Shown: positions 36,670-47,131 of the stretch, piece by piece
Position numbering within the stretch: position 1 is the stretch's first letter
Layout of the letters: every line of letters begins with the position of its first letter
Origin: Gayadomonas joobiniege G7
GTDB taxonomy: Bacteria; Pseudomonadota; Gammaproteobacteria; Enterobacterales; Alteromonadaceae
Reading direction: 5' to 3'
Assembly: GCF_000300815.1 (NCBI RefSeq)
Contig: NZ_AMRX01000007.1
Span: 248,001-312,000, forward strand
DNA length: 64,000 nt
Position numbers and translations under genes: made by a program
The notes under the pieces: generated by a model
The model's input: the letters and a program-made list of their open reading frames with translations, nothing else
Database searches by the model: none
Told to the model about the DNA's origin: nothing

Positions 36670-38272
36670 CCAGATTTGCCAATGCGTATTTTACGGCTTG
36701 CTCGCCATGCTTTGTTGTGGTTGTGAGTTCCCAGCAGACACAACGTTTAAAGACGGTATAATTTATTGTTCAGAGGGCAATCCAGATAGTTTCAATCCAC
36801 AGACAACCACCAATCATGTTACTTTGGATGCTAGCGCTCATCAGATTTATGATCGCTTAATAGAGCGCGAGCCCTATACCGGAAATTACTTGCCAGGCCT
36901 TGCGTTGAGTTGGCAGCTTAGTGATGATAAACAAACACTGGATTTAACCCTACGCCGCGATGTGGCTTTTCACACAACTAAATATTTTATGCCAAGCCGG
37001 CCTTTTAACGCGGATGATGTACTTTTTACATTTAATCGCTGGCGCTTAAAAACCCATGCTTTTTACCCTGTTGCGGAAAGTTATCCGCATATGCAGAGCT
37101 ACCAATTAAGAAAAGTCATCACAGATATAAAAAAGCTATCTGAATACAAGGTTCGTTTTACTTTTGCTCATTCTAATCATGATTTTTTATCGCATTTAGC
37201 CAGCGACTATATGAGTATTTTGTCAGCTGAATACGCTAAAGCACTAGAAAAGCTCGATGCCAAAACACAAATTGATAAACTCCCAATTGGCACTGGCCCC
37301 TACTTATTGGTCGACTATATTAAAGATGAATACATACGTTTTAAGGCACATAGTGACTATTGGCAAGGCAGCAGCACATTAAAAAATCTTGTATTTGATA
37401 TTACCCCACAAAGCTCTCGCCGGTTAGCGAAACTAGTGACCGGAGAATGTGATGTCGTGGCTCACCCTGCCGCCAGTGAAATGGCATTATTGCAAGAAAA
37501 AGCAAACATAGCTTTGCAATCAAAAGCGGCAGAAAATACCGCCTTTTGGGCTTTTAATACCAATAAACCACCGTTTGACCAAATACAAGTTAGGCGCGCA
37601 CTCGCAATGGCGATCGACCGACAAAGTATTTATCGGAGCATTTTTTATGGCACTGCATTTCCAGCAGAATCTGTTGTCGCCAGTAGTTCATGGGGACATC
37701 ATAGCGGCTTGCCTAAATTAGAATACAATCCTGAAAAAGCGGCTAAATTATTAGCGCAAGCGAATATCCCGCAAAATTTTAGCTTAGAAATCTGGAGCCC
37801 ACATATTGAAAGGGCTTATGCGCCTAATTCATTAAAGATGGCTGAATTGATTCGCTCTGACTTAGCCCGGGTTGGCATTAAATCAACGATTGTCAGCTAC
37901 GAATGGTCAACGTTAAGACGTAAACTGGCAGAGCAAGATTATGATACCGTATTAATGGGGTGGACAGCTGATTTGCCGTCACCCGACAATTATCTGCAAC
38001 CTGTTTTTTCTTGTGCAGCGAAAGAGGCTGGTATCAATTATGCCAATTGGTGTCAGCCCGAATTTGACGACTTGATAAACAGTGCCATGCAAGCGCCGCA
38101 AAACGAGATTGCTCAAGGTTTTTACCATCAAGCACAAAGTCTATTAAGACAAGAAATGCCGGTCATGCCAATTGCTCATTCAATGAGCTTTTTAGCCAAA
38201 CGCCGACATGTAATTAATGTGAAATTTGTGCCGTTTTCAGCCATCTCATTTAAAAACGCGGAGAAATACTAG
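36662..38272 (+). CDS. sapA: SapA-type peptide-binding lipoprotein
   Basis: A 536-residue solute-binding protein of family 5 (DppA/OppA/SapA). The signal runs MNNQICQCVFYGLLAMLCCGC with a lipobox-like C-C-G-C; the mature protein begins with YCSEGNPDSFNPQ and has the family segment ADDVLFTFNRW. It is the periplasmic component of the Sap transporter that follows. Translation is coupled to pspF by an 8-base overlap, unusual pairing of a stress regulator and transporter. Confidence 0.88.
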   Translation: MNNQICQCVFYGLLAMLCCGCEFPADTTFKDGIIYCSEGNPDSFNPQTTTNHVTLDASAHQIYDRLIEREPYTGNYLPGLALSWQLSDDKQTLDLTLRRDVAFHTTKYFMPSRPFNADDVLFTFNRWRLKTHAFYPVAESYPHMQSYQLRKVITDIKKLSEYKVRFTFAHSNHDFLSHLASDYMSILSAEYAKALEKLDAKTQIDKLPIGTGPYLLVDYIKDEYIRFKAHSDYWQGSSTLKNLVFDITPQSSRRLAKLVTGECDVVAHPAASEMALLQEKANIALQSKAAENTAFWAFNTNKPPFDQIQVRRALAMAIDRQSIYRSIFYGTAFPAESVVASSSWGHHSGLPKLEYNPEKAAKLLAQANIPQNFSLEIWSPHIERAYAPNSLKMAELIRSDLARVGIKSTIVSYEWSTLRRKLAEQDYDTVLMGWTADLPSPDNYLQPVFSCAAKEAGINYANWCQPEFDDLINSAMQAPQNEIAQGFYHQAQSLLRQEMPVMPIAHSMSFLAKRRHVINVKFVPFSAISFKNAEKY

Positions 38273-39297
38273 TGTATATATACCTACTTCGGCGTTTAAA
38301 CCTTTTAGTCACAACCCTTTTTGTGATCAGTGTATTTTCTTTTTCGCTCGGCCATTTATTTCCTGGCGATCCTGTGGTTAATTTTAGCGGTCAACAAAGT
38401 TTAACTTTTGAAGAATATGACGTATTAGAAAAAAAACTCGCGCTGGATAAACCCTATATGGTGCAATATTTTGCGTACTTAGAACGAATGATAGAAGGTG
38501 ATTTTGGCTTTTCCTTTTCGTCTGAACGTCATATCAGTGACGAATTTTTACGAGTATTTCCAGCGACCATTGAACTCAGTGTATACGCTATCTTGGTAGC
38601 CCTTTGTATTGGTCTGCCGTTAGGCTTACTCGCCGGTTTGAAAAAAAATAAAGTCGTCGATAAAGTCATTTTTTCTTTGTCAACCATCGCCAACTCTGTA
38701 CCAATATTTTGGATAGGTTTGTTACTAATTTTACTATTTTCACTCAATTTGGGCTGGTTACCTATTTCAGGAAGACTCAATTTATTATATGAAATTCCTG
38801 CACATACTGGTTTTGTATTTATTGATATTGCGTTAAGTGATATCGACAACAAACCTGCTGTCTATCAAAACGCCTTTTTACACTTAATTTTGCCAACCAT
38901 CACCCTAGCCACACTGCCTACCACATTATTAATAGGGATGATGCGCAGCTCAGTTATCTCTGTGATGAACAGCCAGTTTATTAAAGCTGCTCGGACTAAG
39001 GGGCTGAGCTATTATCAATTGATTCGGCGGCATGTGGTTAAAAATGCGATATTACCTATACTGCCGCAGTTTGGATTGCTTTTTAACACCCTAATGACAA
39101 GCGCCATGATCACTGAATTTATTTTTAGCTGGCCTGGGGTTGGTTATTGGCTGATCGAAGCTATTTACCAACGAGACTATCCGGTTATCCAAACCGCATT
39201 ATTAATAGTTTCAGCTTTTATGGTATTTTTAAATGTCTTGTTAGACATTATTCATTCGTTGCTTAACCCAATAGTGCGTAAGGATATTCATGGCTAA
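38272..39297 (+). CDS. sapB: Peptide ABC transporter permease SapB
   Basis: A 341-residue permease of the DppB type: MYIYLLRRLNLLVTTLFVIS with the GDPV motif, six hydrophobic segments and the EAA loop KAARTKGLSYYQLIRRHVVKNA. It starts with GTG at 38272, sharing one base with the sapA stop. Confidence 0.92.
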   Translation: MYIYLLRRLNLLVTTLFVISVFSFSLGHLFPGDPVVNFSGQQSLTFEEYDVLEKKLALDKPYMVQYFAYLERMIEGDFGFSFSSERHISDEFLRVFPATIELSVYAILVALCIGLPLGLLAGLKKNKVVDKVIFSLSTIANSVPIFWIGLLLILLFSLNLGWLPISGRLNLLYEIPAHTGFVFIDIALSDIDNKPAVYQNAFLHLILPTITLATLPTTLLIGMMRSSVISVMNSQFIKAARTKGLSYYQLIRRHVVKNAILPILPQFGLLFNTLMTSAMITEFIFSWPGVGYWLIEAIYQRDYPVIQTALLIVSAFMVFLNVLLDIIHSLLNPIVRKDIHG

Positions 39298-40180
39298 TAA
39301 TAATATCTACGACCAAAACGAGTATCCTGGGCCATATCAGCTAACTTGGTCCAAATTTAAATCCGACCATCCGGCTTGGGTTTGTTTTTATTTAGTCATG
39401 GGGTTTATTTTCGTCGCTCTGTTTGCGCCGCTGATCGCGCCCTACTCCGCAATGGCTCAACATCCTGAAGCCACTTTATTACCGCCTTCATGGCAAACTG
39501 CTGGTGATGTCAGCTTTTTATTAGGCACAGATGATCTAGGGCGAGACCTATTATCACGTTTGATTTACGGCGCCCAAATCACTTTTGGATTAAGTCTGTT
39601 GGTCGCGTTAGTCGCCATGATTATCGGTGTTGCACTCGGTGCATTGGCAGGGGCCAGTAAAGGGCTCAAGTCGAGTGTTTTTAATCACTTTTTTGATACC
39701 ATATTGTCTATCCCATCACTGCTGTTGGCTATTATTATCGTAGCCGTTTTAGGGCCAGGTTTGTCAAACACCATTTGGGCGGTTTTATTAGTGTTAGTGC
39801 CTCAGTTTGTGCATAGCACTCGGATTGCGATTCAGGCCGAGCTAAAAAAAGAATATGTGACGGCTGCCCGTTTAGATGGTGCAAACGAATGGCAGATTTT
39901 AAAAAACTCTGTTTTTCCGAACATAGTTGAAACGTTAATACTCCAGTATACACTCGCGGTATCTACCGCCATTATTGATATCGCGGCATTAGGCTTTTTA
40001 GGTTTGGGCGCTCAACAAGGTTCACCTGAGTGGGGTGCTATGTTATCAGAAAGCATAGATTTAATTTATCGAGCCTCTTGGTTGATAACCCTGCCCGGCG
40101 TCACCATGTTTTTATCATTATTATCGGTCAACACAGTGGGTCATGGTTTGCGTCATGCGCTTAAGAGCAGGAGCGAATAA
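39290..40180 (+). CDS. sapC: Peptide ABC transporter permease SapC
   Basis: A 296-residue DppC-type permease: one N-terminal helix, the conserved FLLGTDDLGRDLLSRLIYGA, then membrane segments and the EAA loop TAARLDGANEWQILKNSVFPN. It overlaps sapB by 8 bases and sapD by 1. Confidence 0.92.
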   Translation: MANNNIYDQNEYPGPYQLTWSKFKSDHPAWVCFYLVMGFIFVALFAPLIAPYSAMAQHPEATLLPPSWQTAGDVSFLLGTDDLGRDLLSRLIYGAQITFGLSLLVALVAMIIGVALGALAGASKGLKSSVFNHFFDTILSIPSLLLAIIIVAVLGPGLSNTIWAVLLVLVPQFVHSTRIAIQAELKKEYVTAARLDGANEWQILKNSVFPNIVETLILQYTLAVSTAIIDIAALGFLGLGAQQGSPEWGAMLSESIDLIYRASWLITLPGVTMFLSLLSVNTVGHGLRHALKSRSE

Positions 40181-41163
40181 TGTTATTAGACGTTCGAAAT
40201 TTAACAGTTACGTTAAAAACGGAAAGTCTGCAAGTTGATGCGATTGATCGCATGAGTTTATCACTGCGTGCGGGCTCAATTCACGGACTAGTTGGTGAAA
40301 CTGGCTCAGGTAAGTCATTGTTCGCACGTGCCTTGACGGGTACATTGTCAGACAAATGGCACGTTAGAGCCGACCGTATGTTTTGGCAAGGAGAGGATCT
40401 TCTGCGCTTGTCTGATGAGCGCCGCAATCAAATTATCAGCCGCGATATTGCAATGATCTTCCAGGAACCTAGTCAATGTTTAGACCCAACACGCACGGTT
40501 GGCGAACAAGTAAGCGAGGCGATTCCAAACAAAGACTTAAGTGGTGGTTTTTTTAGCCGCGGCAGTCGCCGTAAAGAGAGGGTCATAGAGCTACTCAAAC
40601 GCGTGGGCGTAAAAAGATATGAGCAGTGCTTTTCAAGCTACCCACACGAATTGTCAGAGGGCTTGTGCCAAAAGGTCATGATAGCGATAGCGGTTGCTCG
40701 ACGTCCAAAACTATTAATTGCCGATGAACCAACAGATGCCATGGAAAGCGCGACCAAGATACAAATACTGCGGCTGCTGCAAAAACTTAACCAAAGTAAA
40801 GATATGACGGTTTTGCTCATCACCCACGACTTAGAAGCAGTGAGCCAGTATGCTGATGAAATGACCATCTTATATTCAGGTCAAAGTGTGGAATCGGGCA
40901 GCGTGAAAGAGCTATTAAAAAATCCGTTTCATCCATATACCGACATCTTATTTAAATCTATTCCTAAATTAGGAAAGTTAGAGGCGAAAACACGGCTAAA
41001 TACTTTGCCAGGTTCAGTGCCACCGCTGCAACATCTTCCGACCGGTTGTCGATTAGGCCCTAGATGCCCAAATGCGCAAAAAGAGTGTGTAGTGACACCT
41101 AAAAGCGTTAAAACAAAGGGTCATATTTTTAGCTGCCATTACCCTATTAATCAGAGCAAATAA
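40180..41163 (+). CDS. sapD: Peptide ABC transporter ATPase SapD
   Basis: A 327-residue ATPase. It has Walker A GETGSGKS, a signature in the SapD form ELSEGLCQKVM (not the LSGGQ consensus), Walker B LLIADEPTDAM with Glu intact, and the C-terminal oligopeptide-transport zinc/iron-type cysteine motif CRLGPRCPNAQKEC. Pairs with SapF. Confidence 0.92.
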   Translation: MLLDVRNLTVTLKTESLQVDAIDRMSLSLRAGSIHGLVGETGSGKSLFARALTGTLSDKWHVRADRMFWQGEDLLRLSDERRNQIISRDIAMIFQEPSQCLDPTRTVGEQVSEAIPNKDLSGGFFSRGSRRKERVIELLKRVGVKRYEQCFSSYPHELSEGLCQKVMIAIAVARRPKLLIADEPTDAMESATKIQILRLLQKLNQSKDMTVLLITHDLEAVSQYADEMTILYSGQSVESGSVKELLKNPFHPYTDILFKSIPKLGKLEAKTRLNTLPGSVPPLQHLPTGCRLGPRCPNAQKECVVTPKSVKTKGHIFSCHYPINQSK

Positions 41164-41165
41164 CC

Positions 41166-41951
41166 ATGGCCGAATTATTAGAAGTTGAAAACTTATCAAA
41201 AGTTTATGAGCGGCGTATACTTCCGTGGAAAAAACAAACCACAGTGGCCTTAGAGAGTGTCAGCTTTAAACTCGCAAGCCATAGCACCCTAGCGATTGTT
41301 GGCGATACCGGCTCAGGTAAGTCGACGTTAGCTAAGTTATTAGGGGGCGCTGAGCAACCAAGTACCGGAGAAATTCGTTTATTAGGTAAAAAAGTACATA
41401 GTGGCGATCATAAAAACCGTTGCCGCAATATTCGTATGATCTTTCAAGACCCGGCAACTTCTCTCAATCCTAGTATTTCGATCGGGCAGATCTTAGAAGA
41501 GCCACTTAAACTAAATACCCAGCTGACAGCTAACCAGCGACAAGACAGAATACGGGAAACTTTAGCCATGGTCGGCTTGTTATCAGATTACATATGGCAT
41601 TACCCGAATATGTTATCCAGCGGTCAAAGGCAACGTATCGCACTGGCTCGAGCACTTATTTTGCAACCGAAAATTATCGTGGCCGACAAACCGTTTGCAG
41701 CTATGGATCCATCCACTCGCTCGCAAATGGTCAACCTGTTTTTGCAGCTACAAGCAGATTTGGGCTTATCGTATGTATTTGTATCTCACAACCTGAATAT
41801 TGTTCGTCACATTAGCGACCAGCTATTTGTAATGGAAGATGGGAAAGTGGTCGAGCGTGGCGATACTCAAACGATATTGGCCGACCCAAAACAAGTCGTC
41901 ACTAAAAAATTACTCTACTCTCAACAAATGTTAGGCACAAAAAAAGGGTAG
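41166..41951 (+). CDS. sapF: Peptide ABC transporter ATPase SapF, altered Walker B
   Basis: A 261-residue ATPase with Walker A GDTGSGKST and signature MLSSGQRQRIALARAL. The Walker B region reads IIVADKPFAAMD: Asp is followed by Lys (codon AAA) where the catalytic Glu normally stands. Its own hydrolytic site would be impaired, leaving SapD's site as the active one. It begins 2 bases after sapD and ends in a strong terminator that contains its stop codon. Confidence 0.9.
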   Translation: MAELLEVENLSKVYERRILPWKKQTTVALESVSFKLASHSTLAIVGDTGSGKSTLAKLLGGAEQPSTGEIRLLGKKVHSGDHKNRCRNIRMIFQDPATSLNPSISIGQILEEPLKLNTQLTANQRQDRIRETLAMVGLLSDYIWHYPNMLSSGQRQRIALARALILQPKIIVADKPFAAMDPSTRSQMVNLFLQLQADLGLSYVFVSHNLNIVRHISDQLFVMEDGKVVERGDTQTILADPKQVVTKKLLYSQQMLGTKKG

Positions 41952-41965
41952 CTCAGCTACCCTTT
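41943..41965. terminator. Bidirectional terminator between sapF and ppiD
   Basis: AAAGGGTAGC / GCTACCCTTT 10-bp stem with loop TCA, including the sapF stop codon; A-rich and T-rich flanks serve both convergent genes. Confidence 0.88.
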
Positions 41966-41997
41966 ATTAACCCAGTTGGGTTGTTGGTCAGTTTGCC

Positions 41998-43905
41998 TTA
42001 TTCTGCACTTTCTGCCGAAGTTTGGTAAACCTTGATATCAGCATTGTTACGCAAACTCGCAACTAAACCTCGATAATTGTATTCAGACAATACAGACTGC
42101 AAACGCTGCTTGGTCGTCTCATCAACGGTGACGTTTTCCGGAGTGTTCACAGCATTCACTTTAATCAAAGCTAAAGTTTGGTTATCCACCTGTGTCCAAC
42201 TCGCTGATTGTTTATCCGCTTGTGGACGGGCCATCTCAAATGCTTTTGCAGCAATAGGTTGTGCTAAATCACTACCAAAACGGGCAACCTCGTCTGCACT
42301 CTCTAAGGTTAATGATAACTCAGCCAACGCAGCGTTAATATCTTCACCTTGCGACCACTTGTCTGCTTGTTGAGCAACCCACTCTTCGGCCAAACTATTG
42401 GCTTTTTCAGCCGTCAGTGCTGCCACAACATCTTCTCGAACTTCTTCTAAAGGACGTGTTCTGGCTGGCTGGTATTCGTTAACACGAACGACAACACTAT
42501 GTTCGCTTGATAACTCGATTAAGTTAGAGTTATAACCTTGCTCCAAAACATCATTTGACATGGCGGCCTGCACCACTTGATTTTGATCAAATGGGAATTG
42601 TTGGCTGTTAGTATCTTGTAAACCTGTATTTTGCACAGTTAAACCTGTTGCTTCAGCTGCATCGGCAAGCGTATCTGGTTTTTCAAACGCAACATCTGCT
42701 AATTGCTGTTGCTTTTCGATAAAGATATCACGTGCTTTATCGCGCTGAAGTTGTGCTTTGATCTCATCTTTTACTTCATCAAGCGGGCGAACCTGTTCTG
42801 CTTGGATATTAGTTAGTTTAATAATGTGATAACCAAAATCAGATTTTACAACATCCGACACTTCACCCACTTCTTGCAAAGCAAAAGTAGCTTCTTCAAA
42901 CGCTGGATCCATGGCGCCGCGACCAAAATAATTTAAATCACCGCCATTTTCCCCAGAAAACGTATCATCTGAGTGTTCTTTGGCTAACTCGGCAAAATCT
43001 GCACCTGATTTAATCTGGGCCAATAAATCTTCAGCTTCGGCTTTTGCGCTTTCTTCACCGTCAGTTAAGTCGATTAAAATATGTGAAGCGCGGCGCTGCT
43101 CGGGATTCGTATAGTTTTGAGATGTTGACTGATAAAGACTCTCAATTTCACTGTCTTCAACTTCAATATCGTCAGCTACATCTTCCAACTTTAACTCTAT
43201 ATAAGCTAGATCTAAGCTATCGTTTGTTTCATATTGGGTAATATGATTTTCGTAATAACTGTTAATTTCTTCTTCGCTTAATTCAACCTGTGACTCAAAC
43301 TTGGCTACCGGCACTTCAACATAATCCAAATTACGCGTTTGTAATTGTAACGACTGCAGTAACTCGGCTTCATTCGACAATACAAAATCAGATTCAGCTA
43401 AGCCAGCAATCACTGCCGAACGGGTTAAATCTTGACGCATACTTTCTCTAAATTGAGCCGGTGTCATGGTATTTCGAGTTAATACTTGCAAATACCTGTC
43501 ATTATTAAATTTGCCATCTACTTGAAACGCCGGAATATCGAAGATAGCTTTTTTAATTTCCTGATCGCTGACACGGATCCCTTGACGCTGAGCAAAGTCT
43601 AAAATGAGTTGCTCTGAAATTAAGCGCTGTAGCACCCCCTGACGAAAGCTGTTCATATAGTTTGGATCAGACGCTAACTGACTGAACATGTCGCCATATT
43701 GGCTTTCCATACGCGCCCGCTCGGTTTCAAATGCTCGCTCAAGGCGACTACGCTTAATTTCTAAGCCATTGACTTCAGCGGCATTCGGCTCACTGCCAGA
43801 ATTGATATAAGAACCTACACCGGCCAAAGCGAAGCTAAAAATCACCAGGATTAAAATTACTTTTGCTACAGGTCCCTGACTACCTTCGCGAATTCTTTCT
43901 AACAT
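41998..43905 (-). CDS. ppiD: Periplasmic folding chaperone PpiD
   Basis: PpiD is an inner-membrane-anchored periplasmic chaperone with an inactive or weak parvulin domain. The 635-residue protein starts MLERIREGSQGPVAKVILIL with a single membrane helix, then a SurA-N-like domain, a rotamase-like domain (RRASHILIDLTDG ... GGDLNYFGRGAMDPAFEEA ... VKSDFGYHIIKL) and a C-terminal SurA-like part. The order ppiD-hupB-lon is conserved in gammaproteobacteria. Confidence 0.94.
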   Translation of the reverse strand: MLERIREGSQGPVAKVILILVIFSFALAGVGSYINSGSEPNAAEVNGLEIKRSRLERAFETERARMESQYGDMFSQLASDPNYMNSFRQGVLQRLISEQLILDFAQRQGIRVSDQEIKKAIFDIPAFQVDGKFNNDRYLQVLTRNTMTPAQFRESMRQDLTRSAVIAGLAESDFVLSNEAELLQSLQLQTRNLDYVEVPVAKFESQVELSEEEINSYYENHITQYETNDSLDLAYIELKLEDVADDIEVEDSEIESLYQSTSQNYTNPEQRRASHILIDLTDGEESAKAEAEDLLAQIKSGADFAELAKEHSDDTFSGENGGDLNYFGRGAMDPAFEEATFALQEVGEVSDVVKSDFGYHIIKLTNIQAEQVRPLDEVKDEIKAQLQRDKARDIFIEKQQQLADVAFEKPDTLADAAEATGLTVQNTGLQDTNSQQFPFDQNQVVQAAMSNDVLEQGYNSNLIELSSEHSVVVRVNEYQPARTRPLEEVREDVVAALTAEKANSLAEEWVAQQADKWSQGEDINAALAELSLTLESADEVARFGSDLAQPIAAKAFEMARPQADKQSASWTQVDNQTLALIKVNAVNTPENVTVDETTKQRLQSVLSEYNYRGLVASLRNNADIKVYQTSAESAE

Positions 43906-43980
43906 TGTTAATCTCTTGTTAATGCGTGTTCAAATAAACACCAGGTGGAGTGAAAGTTTTTGATGTGCTACAAATAACAA

Positions 43981-44003
43981 AGGCTTCGAGTTATTCGAAG
44001 CCT
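43981..44003 (-). terminator. Intrinsic terminator of hupB
   Basis: AGGCTTCGA / TCGAAGCCT 9-bp stem with a 5-base loop; on the minus strand TTGTTATTTG follows. Confidence 0.75.
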
Positions 44004-44038
44004 AAGCTTATATCTTAATTTTAGAGCACCACTCCAAA

Positions 44039-44314
44039 TTAATCGTTTACAGCATCTTTCAGCGCTTTACCCGGCTTAAAAGCAGGAATTTTAGCCGCTG
44101 GTATTTCAATGGTTTCGCCTGATTGAGGGTTACGGCCTGTGCGTGCTGCACGGTCACGTACCGAAAAAGTACCAAAACCAATTAAAGCAACTTGATCACC
44201 TTCCGCTAACGCGCCAGTGACAGTTTCTATGAACGCGTCCAGTGCGCGACCTGCTGATGCTTTAGAAATATCAGCTTCCGTTGCGATTTTGTCTGTTAAT
44301 TGAGATTTATTCAA
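44039..44314 (-). CDS. hupB: DNA-binding protein HU-beta
   Basis: HU-beta, 91 residues: [20 protein letters not shown], the DNA-binding arm [18 protein letters not shown] and the end [12 protein letters not shown] nucleoid protein between lon and ppiD. Confidence 0.97.
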   Translation of the reverse strand: MNKSQLTDKIATEADISKASAGRALDAFIETVTGALAEGDQVALIGFGTFSVRDRAARTGRNPQSGETIEIPAAKIPAFKPGKALKDAVND

Positions 44315-44492
44315 AATTTCATCCCCTTAGGTTTTTATTGTTCTAATACAACAGCGCGAAACAGCCCGTCATATATGGATAGTTGCGAATTTATAACAGG
44401 CTTGGGCTAGCGAATCAATAGCCCAAGGCCAACTAAGTCTGCTTTTACCAAAATTATTCGGTTTTATATTAATGACTGCAATTCAGCAGCCG

Positions 44493-46844
44493 TTATTTTT
44501 TAACAATTTCTATGCCCTCTGGTGGATTTTCTAATGCTAGCTGTAAAACATCATCAATCCATTTAACCGCATGAATTTCTAGATCACCAATAACATTGTC
44601 CGGTATTTCTTTTAAATCACGCTCATTATCTTTTGGAATAATGACACGTTTAATCCCACCGCGGTGTGCCGCCAATAACTTTTCTTTTAAACCACCAATA
44701 GCCAATACTTCGCCGCGCAGGGTAATTTCGCCTGTCATGGCAACATCGCAGCGAACTGGGTTACCGGTGAGGCAAGAAACCAAGGCTGTACACATTGCAA
44801 TACCGGCACTCGGACCATCTTTTGGTGTTGCCCCTTCGGGCACATGCACGTGGATATCACGCTTTTCATAAAAGTCTTCGGCAATGCGCAATGTATCTGC
44901 TCGCGAACGCACTACAGACATGGCCGCTTGAATCGACTCCTGCATGACATCCCCAAGTGAACCTGTGCTGGTCATTTTGCCTTTACCAGGCACTGCGGTG
45001 GTTTCTATGGTTAGCAGGTCGCCCCCCACTTCAGTCCAAGCGAGGCCTGTCACTTGGCCGATTTGGTTTTCGTCATCGGCGCGACCATAATCAAATCTTT
45101 GGACGCCTAAAAAGTCACTTAAATTCGCTTCATCAATGGTGACTTTTTTAATGCTTTTATCCATTAAGATATTTTTAACCGCTTTACGGCATAATTTAGA
45201 GATCTCGCGTTCTAAACTACGTACCCCAGCTTCACGGGTATAATACCGAACAATCCCTAATAGTGCTGACTCATCAACTTGAATCTCGCTTTTTTTAAGG
45301 CCGTTACGCTCTAACTGTTTAGGTAACAAGTGCCGCTTAGCAATATTAAGCTTTTCATCTTCGGTGTAACCAGATAAACGAATCACTTCCATTCTGTCTA
45401 ACAAGGGTCCCGGGATATTCATACTATTGGAAGTCGCTACAAACATCACATCAGATAAGTCATATTCAACTTCTAAATAGTGGTCAGCAAAAGTTGAATT
45501 TTGCTCAGGATCTAGCACCTCTAACAAGGCTGATGCCGGATCACCGCGCATATCCGCTGACATTTTATCAATTTCGTCCAATAAGAACAGTGGGTTTTTA
45601 ACACCGACTTTGGTCATGTTCTGAATTAATTTACCTGGCATAGAACCAATATAGGTTCTTCTGTGGCCACGGATCTCAGCTTCGTCACGAACCCCCCCAA
45701 GCGCCATACGCACATATTTACGCCCAGTCGCTTTGGCGATCGATTGGCCCAACGAGGTTTTACCCACCCCAGGTGGACCAACTAAACATAAAATAGGTCC
45801 TTTAACTTTATTGGTACGCTGCTGCACAGCTAAATATTCAATAATACGCTCTTTGACTTTATCTAAACCATAATGGTCTTTATCGAGCGTTTCTTGCGCG
45901 GCTGGCAAATTGCGTTTAACCTTTGAACGTTTTTTCCAAGGCACAGAGCTGATTGCATCAATATAGCTACGAACCACGGTCGCTTCGGCTGACATTGGCG
46001 ACATCATGCGCAACTTTTGCAGTTCTGATAACGCTTTTTCTTCAGCCTCTTTCGGCATGCTGGCATCTTTGATTTTTTTCTGCAGCGTTTCAAATTCATC
46101 TGGCGCATCATCCATTTCGCCGAGCTCTTTTTGAATGGCTTTCATTTGTTCATTCAAATAATACTCGCGCTGGCTTTTTTCCATCTGTTTTTTGACTCGG
46201 CCGCGAATTTTTTTCTCAACTTGCAATAAGTCGATTTCGCTTTCCATTAACGCCATTAAAAACTCAAGCCGTTCTGAAATATCAATAATTTGCAAAACCG
46301 TTTGTTTGTCTTCAAGTTTTAATGGCATATGTGCAGCCATGGTGTCAGCTAATCGTGCCGGATCTTCAATCCCGTTTAATGAAGTAAGCACCTCAGGTGG
46401 AATTTTTTTATTTAGTTTTACATAACCTTCAAATTGGTTAACGGCTGAGCGAATAAGTACTTCTTGCTCAGTTTCGTCAATAGGATCACTCTCAATTAAA
46501 CCAATGGTTGCTGTAAAATAATCATCACTGTCGTTAAATTCTTCGATTTGAGCACGTTGGCCGCCCTCAACGAGCACTTTAACAGTGCCATCAGGCAATT
46601 TTAACAACTGTAAAATGGTCGCTAATGTACCCATTTCATACAGTTCATCCTGTTTAGGATCGTCTACTGACGCATCCTTTTGCGCCACTAAAAAGATCTG
46701 TTTGTCGTTTTCCATTGCTGCTTCTAAACAACGAATTGACTTTTCCCTTCCGACAAACAATGGGATCACCATATGCGGATACACCACAACGTCCCGTAAG
46801 GCTAGAACTGGAATTTCGAGATGACGGCTAATTTCTGTTGTCAT
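44493..46844 (-). CDS. lon: ATP-dependent protease Lon
   Basis: Lon, 783 residues: an N-terminal substrate domain ([20 protein letters not shown]), AAA+ domain with Walker [11 protein letters not shown] and Walker B LFLLDEID, and a protease domain with the Ser-Lys dyad ([11 protein letters not shown] and [10 protein letters not shown]). It is driven by a clear sigma-32 promoter. The gene lies upstream of hupB, as in E. coli. Confidence 0.97.
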   Translation of the reverse strand: MTTEISRHLEIPVLALRDVVVYPHMVIPLFVGREKSIRCLEAAMENDKQIFLVAQKDASVDDPKQDELYEMGTLATILQLLKLPDGTVKVLVEGGQRAQIEEFNDSDDYFTATIGLIESDPIDETEQEVLIRSAVNQFEGYVKLNKKIPPEVLTSLNGIEDPARLADTMAAHMPLKLEDKQTVLQIIDISERLEFLMALMESEIDLLQVEKKIRGRVKKQMEKSQREYYLNEQMKAIQKELGEMDDAPDEFETLQKKIKDASMPKEAEEKALSELQKLRMMSPMSAEATVVRSYIDAISSVPWKKRSKVKRNLPAAQETLDKDHYGLDKVKERIIEYLAVQQRTNKVKGPILCLVGPPGVGKTSLGQSIAKATGRKYVRMALGGVRDEAEIRGHRRTYIGSMPGKLIQNMTKVGVKNPLFLLDEIDKMSADMRGDPASALLEVLDPEQNSTFADHYLEVEYDLSDVMFVATSNSMNIPGPLLDRMEVIRLSGYTEDEKLNIAKRHLLPKQLERNGLKKSEIQVDESALLGIVRYYTREAGVRSLEREISKLCRKAVKNILMDKSIKKVTIDEANLSDFLGVQRFDYGRADDENQIGQVTGLAWTEVGGDLLTIETTAVPGKGKMTSTGSLGDVMQESIQAAMSVVRSRADTLRIAEDFYEKRDIHVHVPEGATPKDGPSAGIAMCTALVSCLTGNPVRCDVAMTGEITLRGEVLAIGGLKEKLLAAHRGGIKRVIIPKDNERDLKEIPDNVIGDLEIHAVKWIDDVLQLALENPPEGIEIVKK

Positions 46845-46884
46845 ACTTGGACTTCTCTTATCGCAGGTTTTATATAACTAAATA

Positions 46885-46912
46885 CTATGGGGGTAAGGGC
46901 TATTATATCAAG
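46885..46912 (-). promoter_or_regulatory. Heat-shock (sigma-32) promoter of lon
   Basis: On the minus strand CTTGATA, 13 bases, then CCCCATAG: a close match to the RpoH consensus CTTGAAA-N13-CCCCATnT. It is about 40 bases before the lon ATG. Confidence 0.8.
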
Positions 46913-47062
46913 CCAATATATATGGAAACCCCGCATTTTTTATATCTTTTAACGTAAAGTCAGCTTTGACGATCAAAATCCGGTTAAATTTACTTCACTT
47001 CTGATTAAATAATAAACAGAATGCCTTGCATGACGCTATTTATGCCCTACGAATAAACTCAA

Positions 47063-47111
47063 TTGACAGATGATTACAAAATGATAACTTATATGAAACG
47101 CCATTTCATAT
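47063..47111 (+). promoter_or_regulatory. Candidate promoter with operator-like palindrome for the GH gene
   Basis: A perfect -35 box TTGACA (47063-47068) lies upstream; the -10 is unclear (TAACTT at 16 bases is weak). A perfect inverted repeat ATATGAAA / TTTCATAT with a 5-base spacer (47091-47111) covers the expected start-site region, where a repressor could block it. It ends 20 bases before the ATG. Confidence 0.4.
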
Positions 47112-47131
47112 TATAAACAAAGGATTCGATT

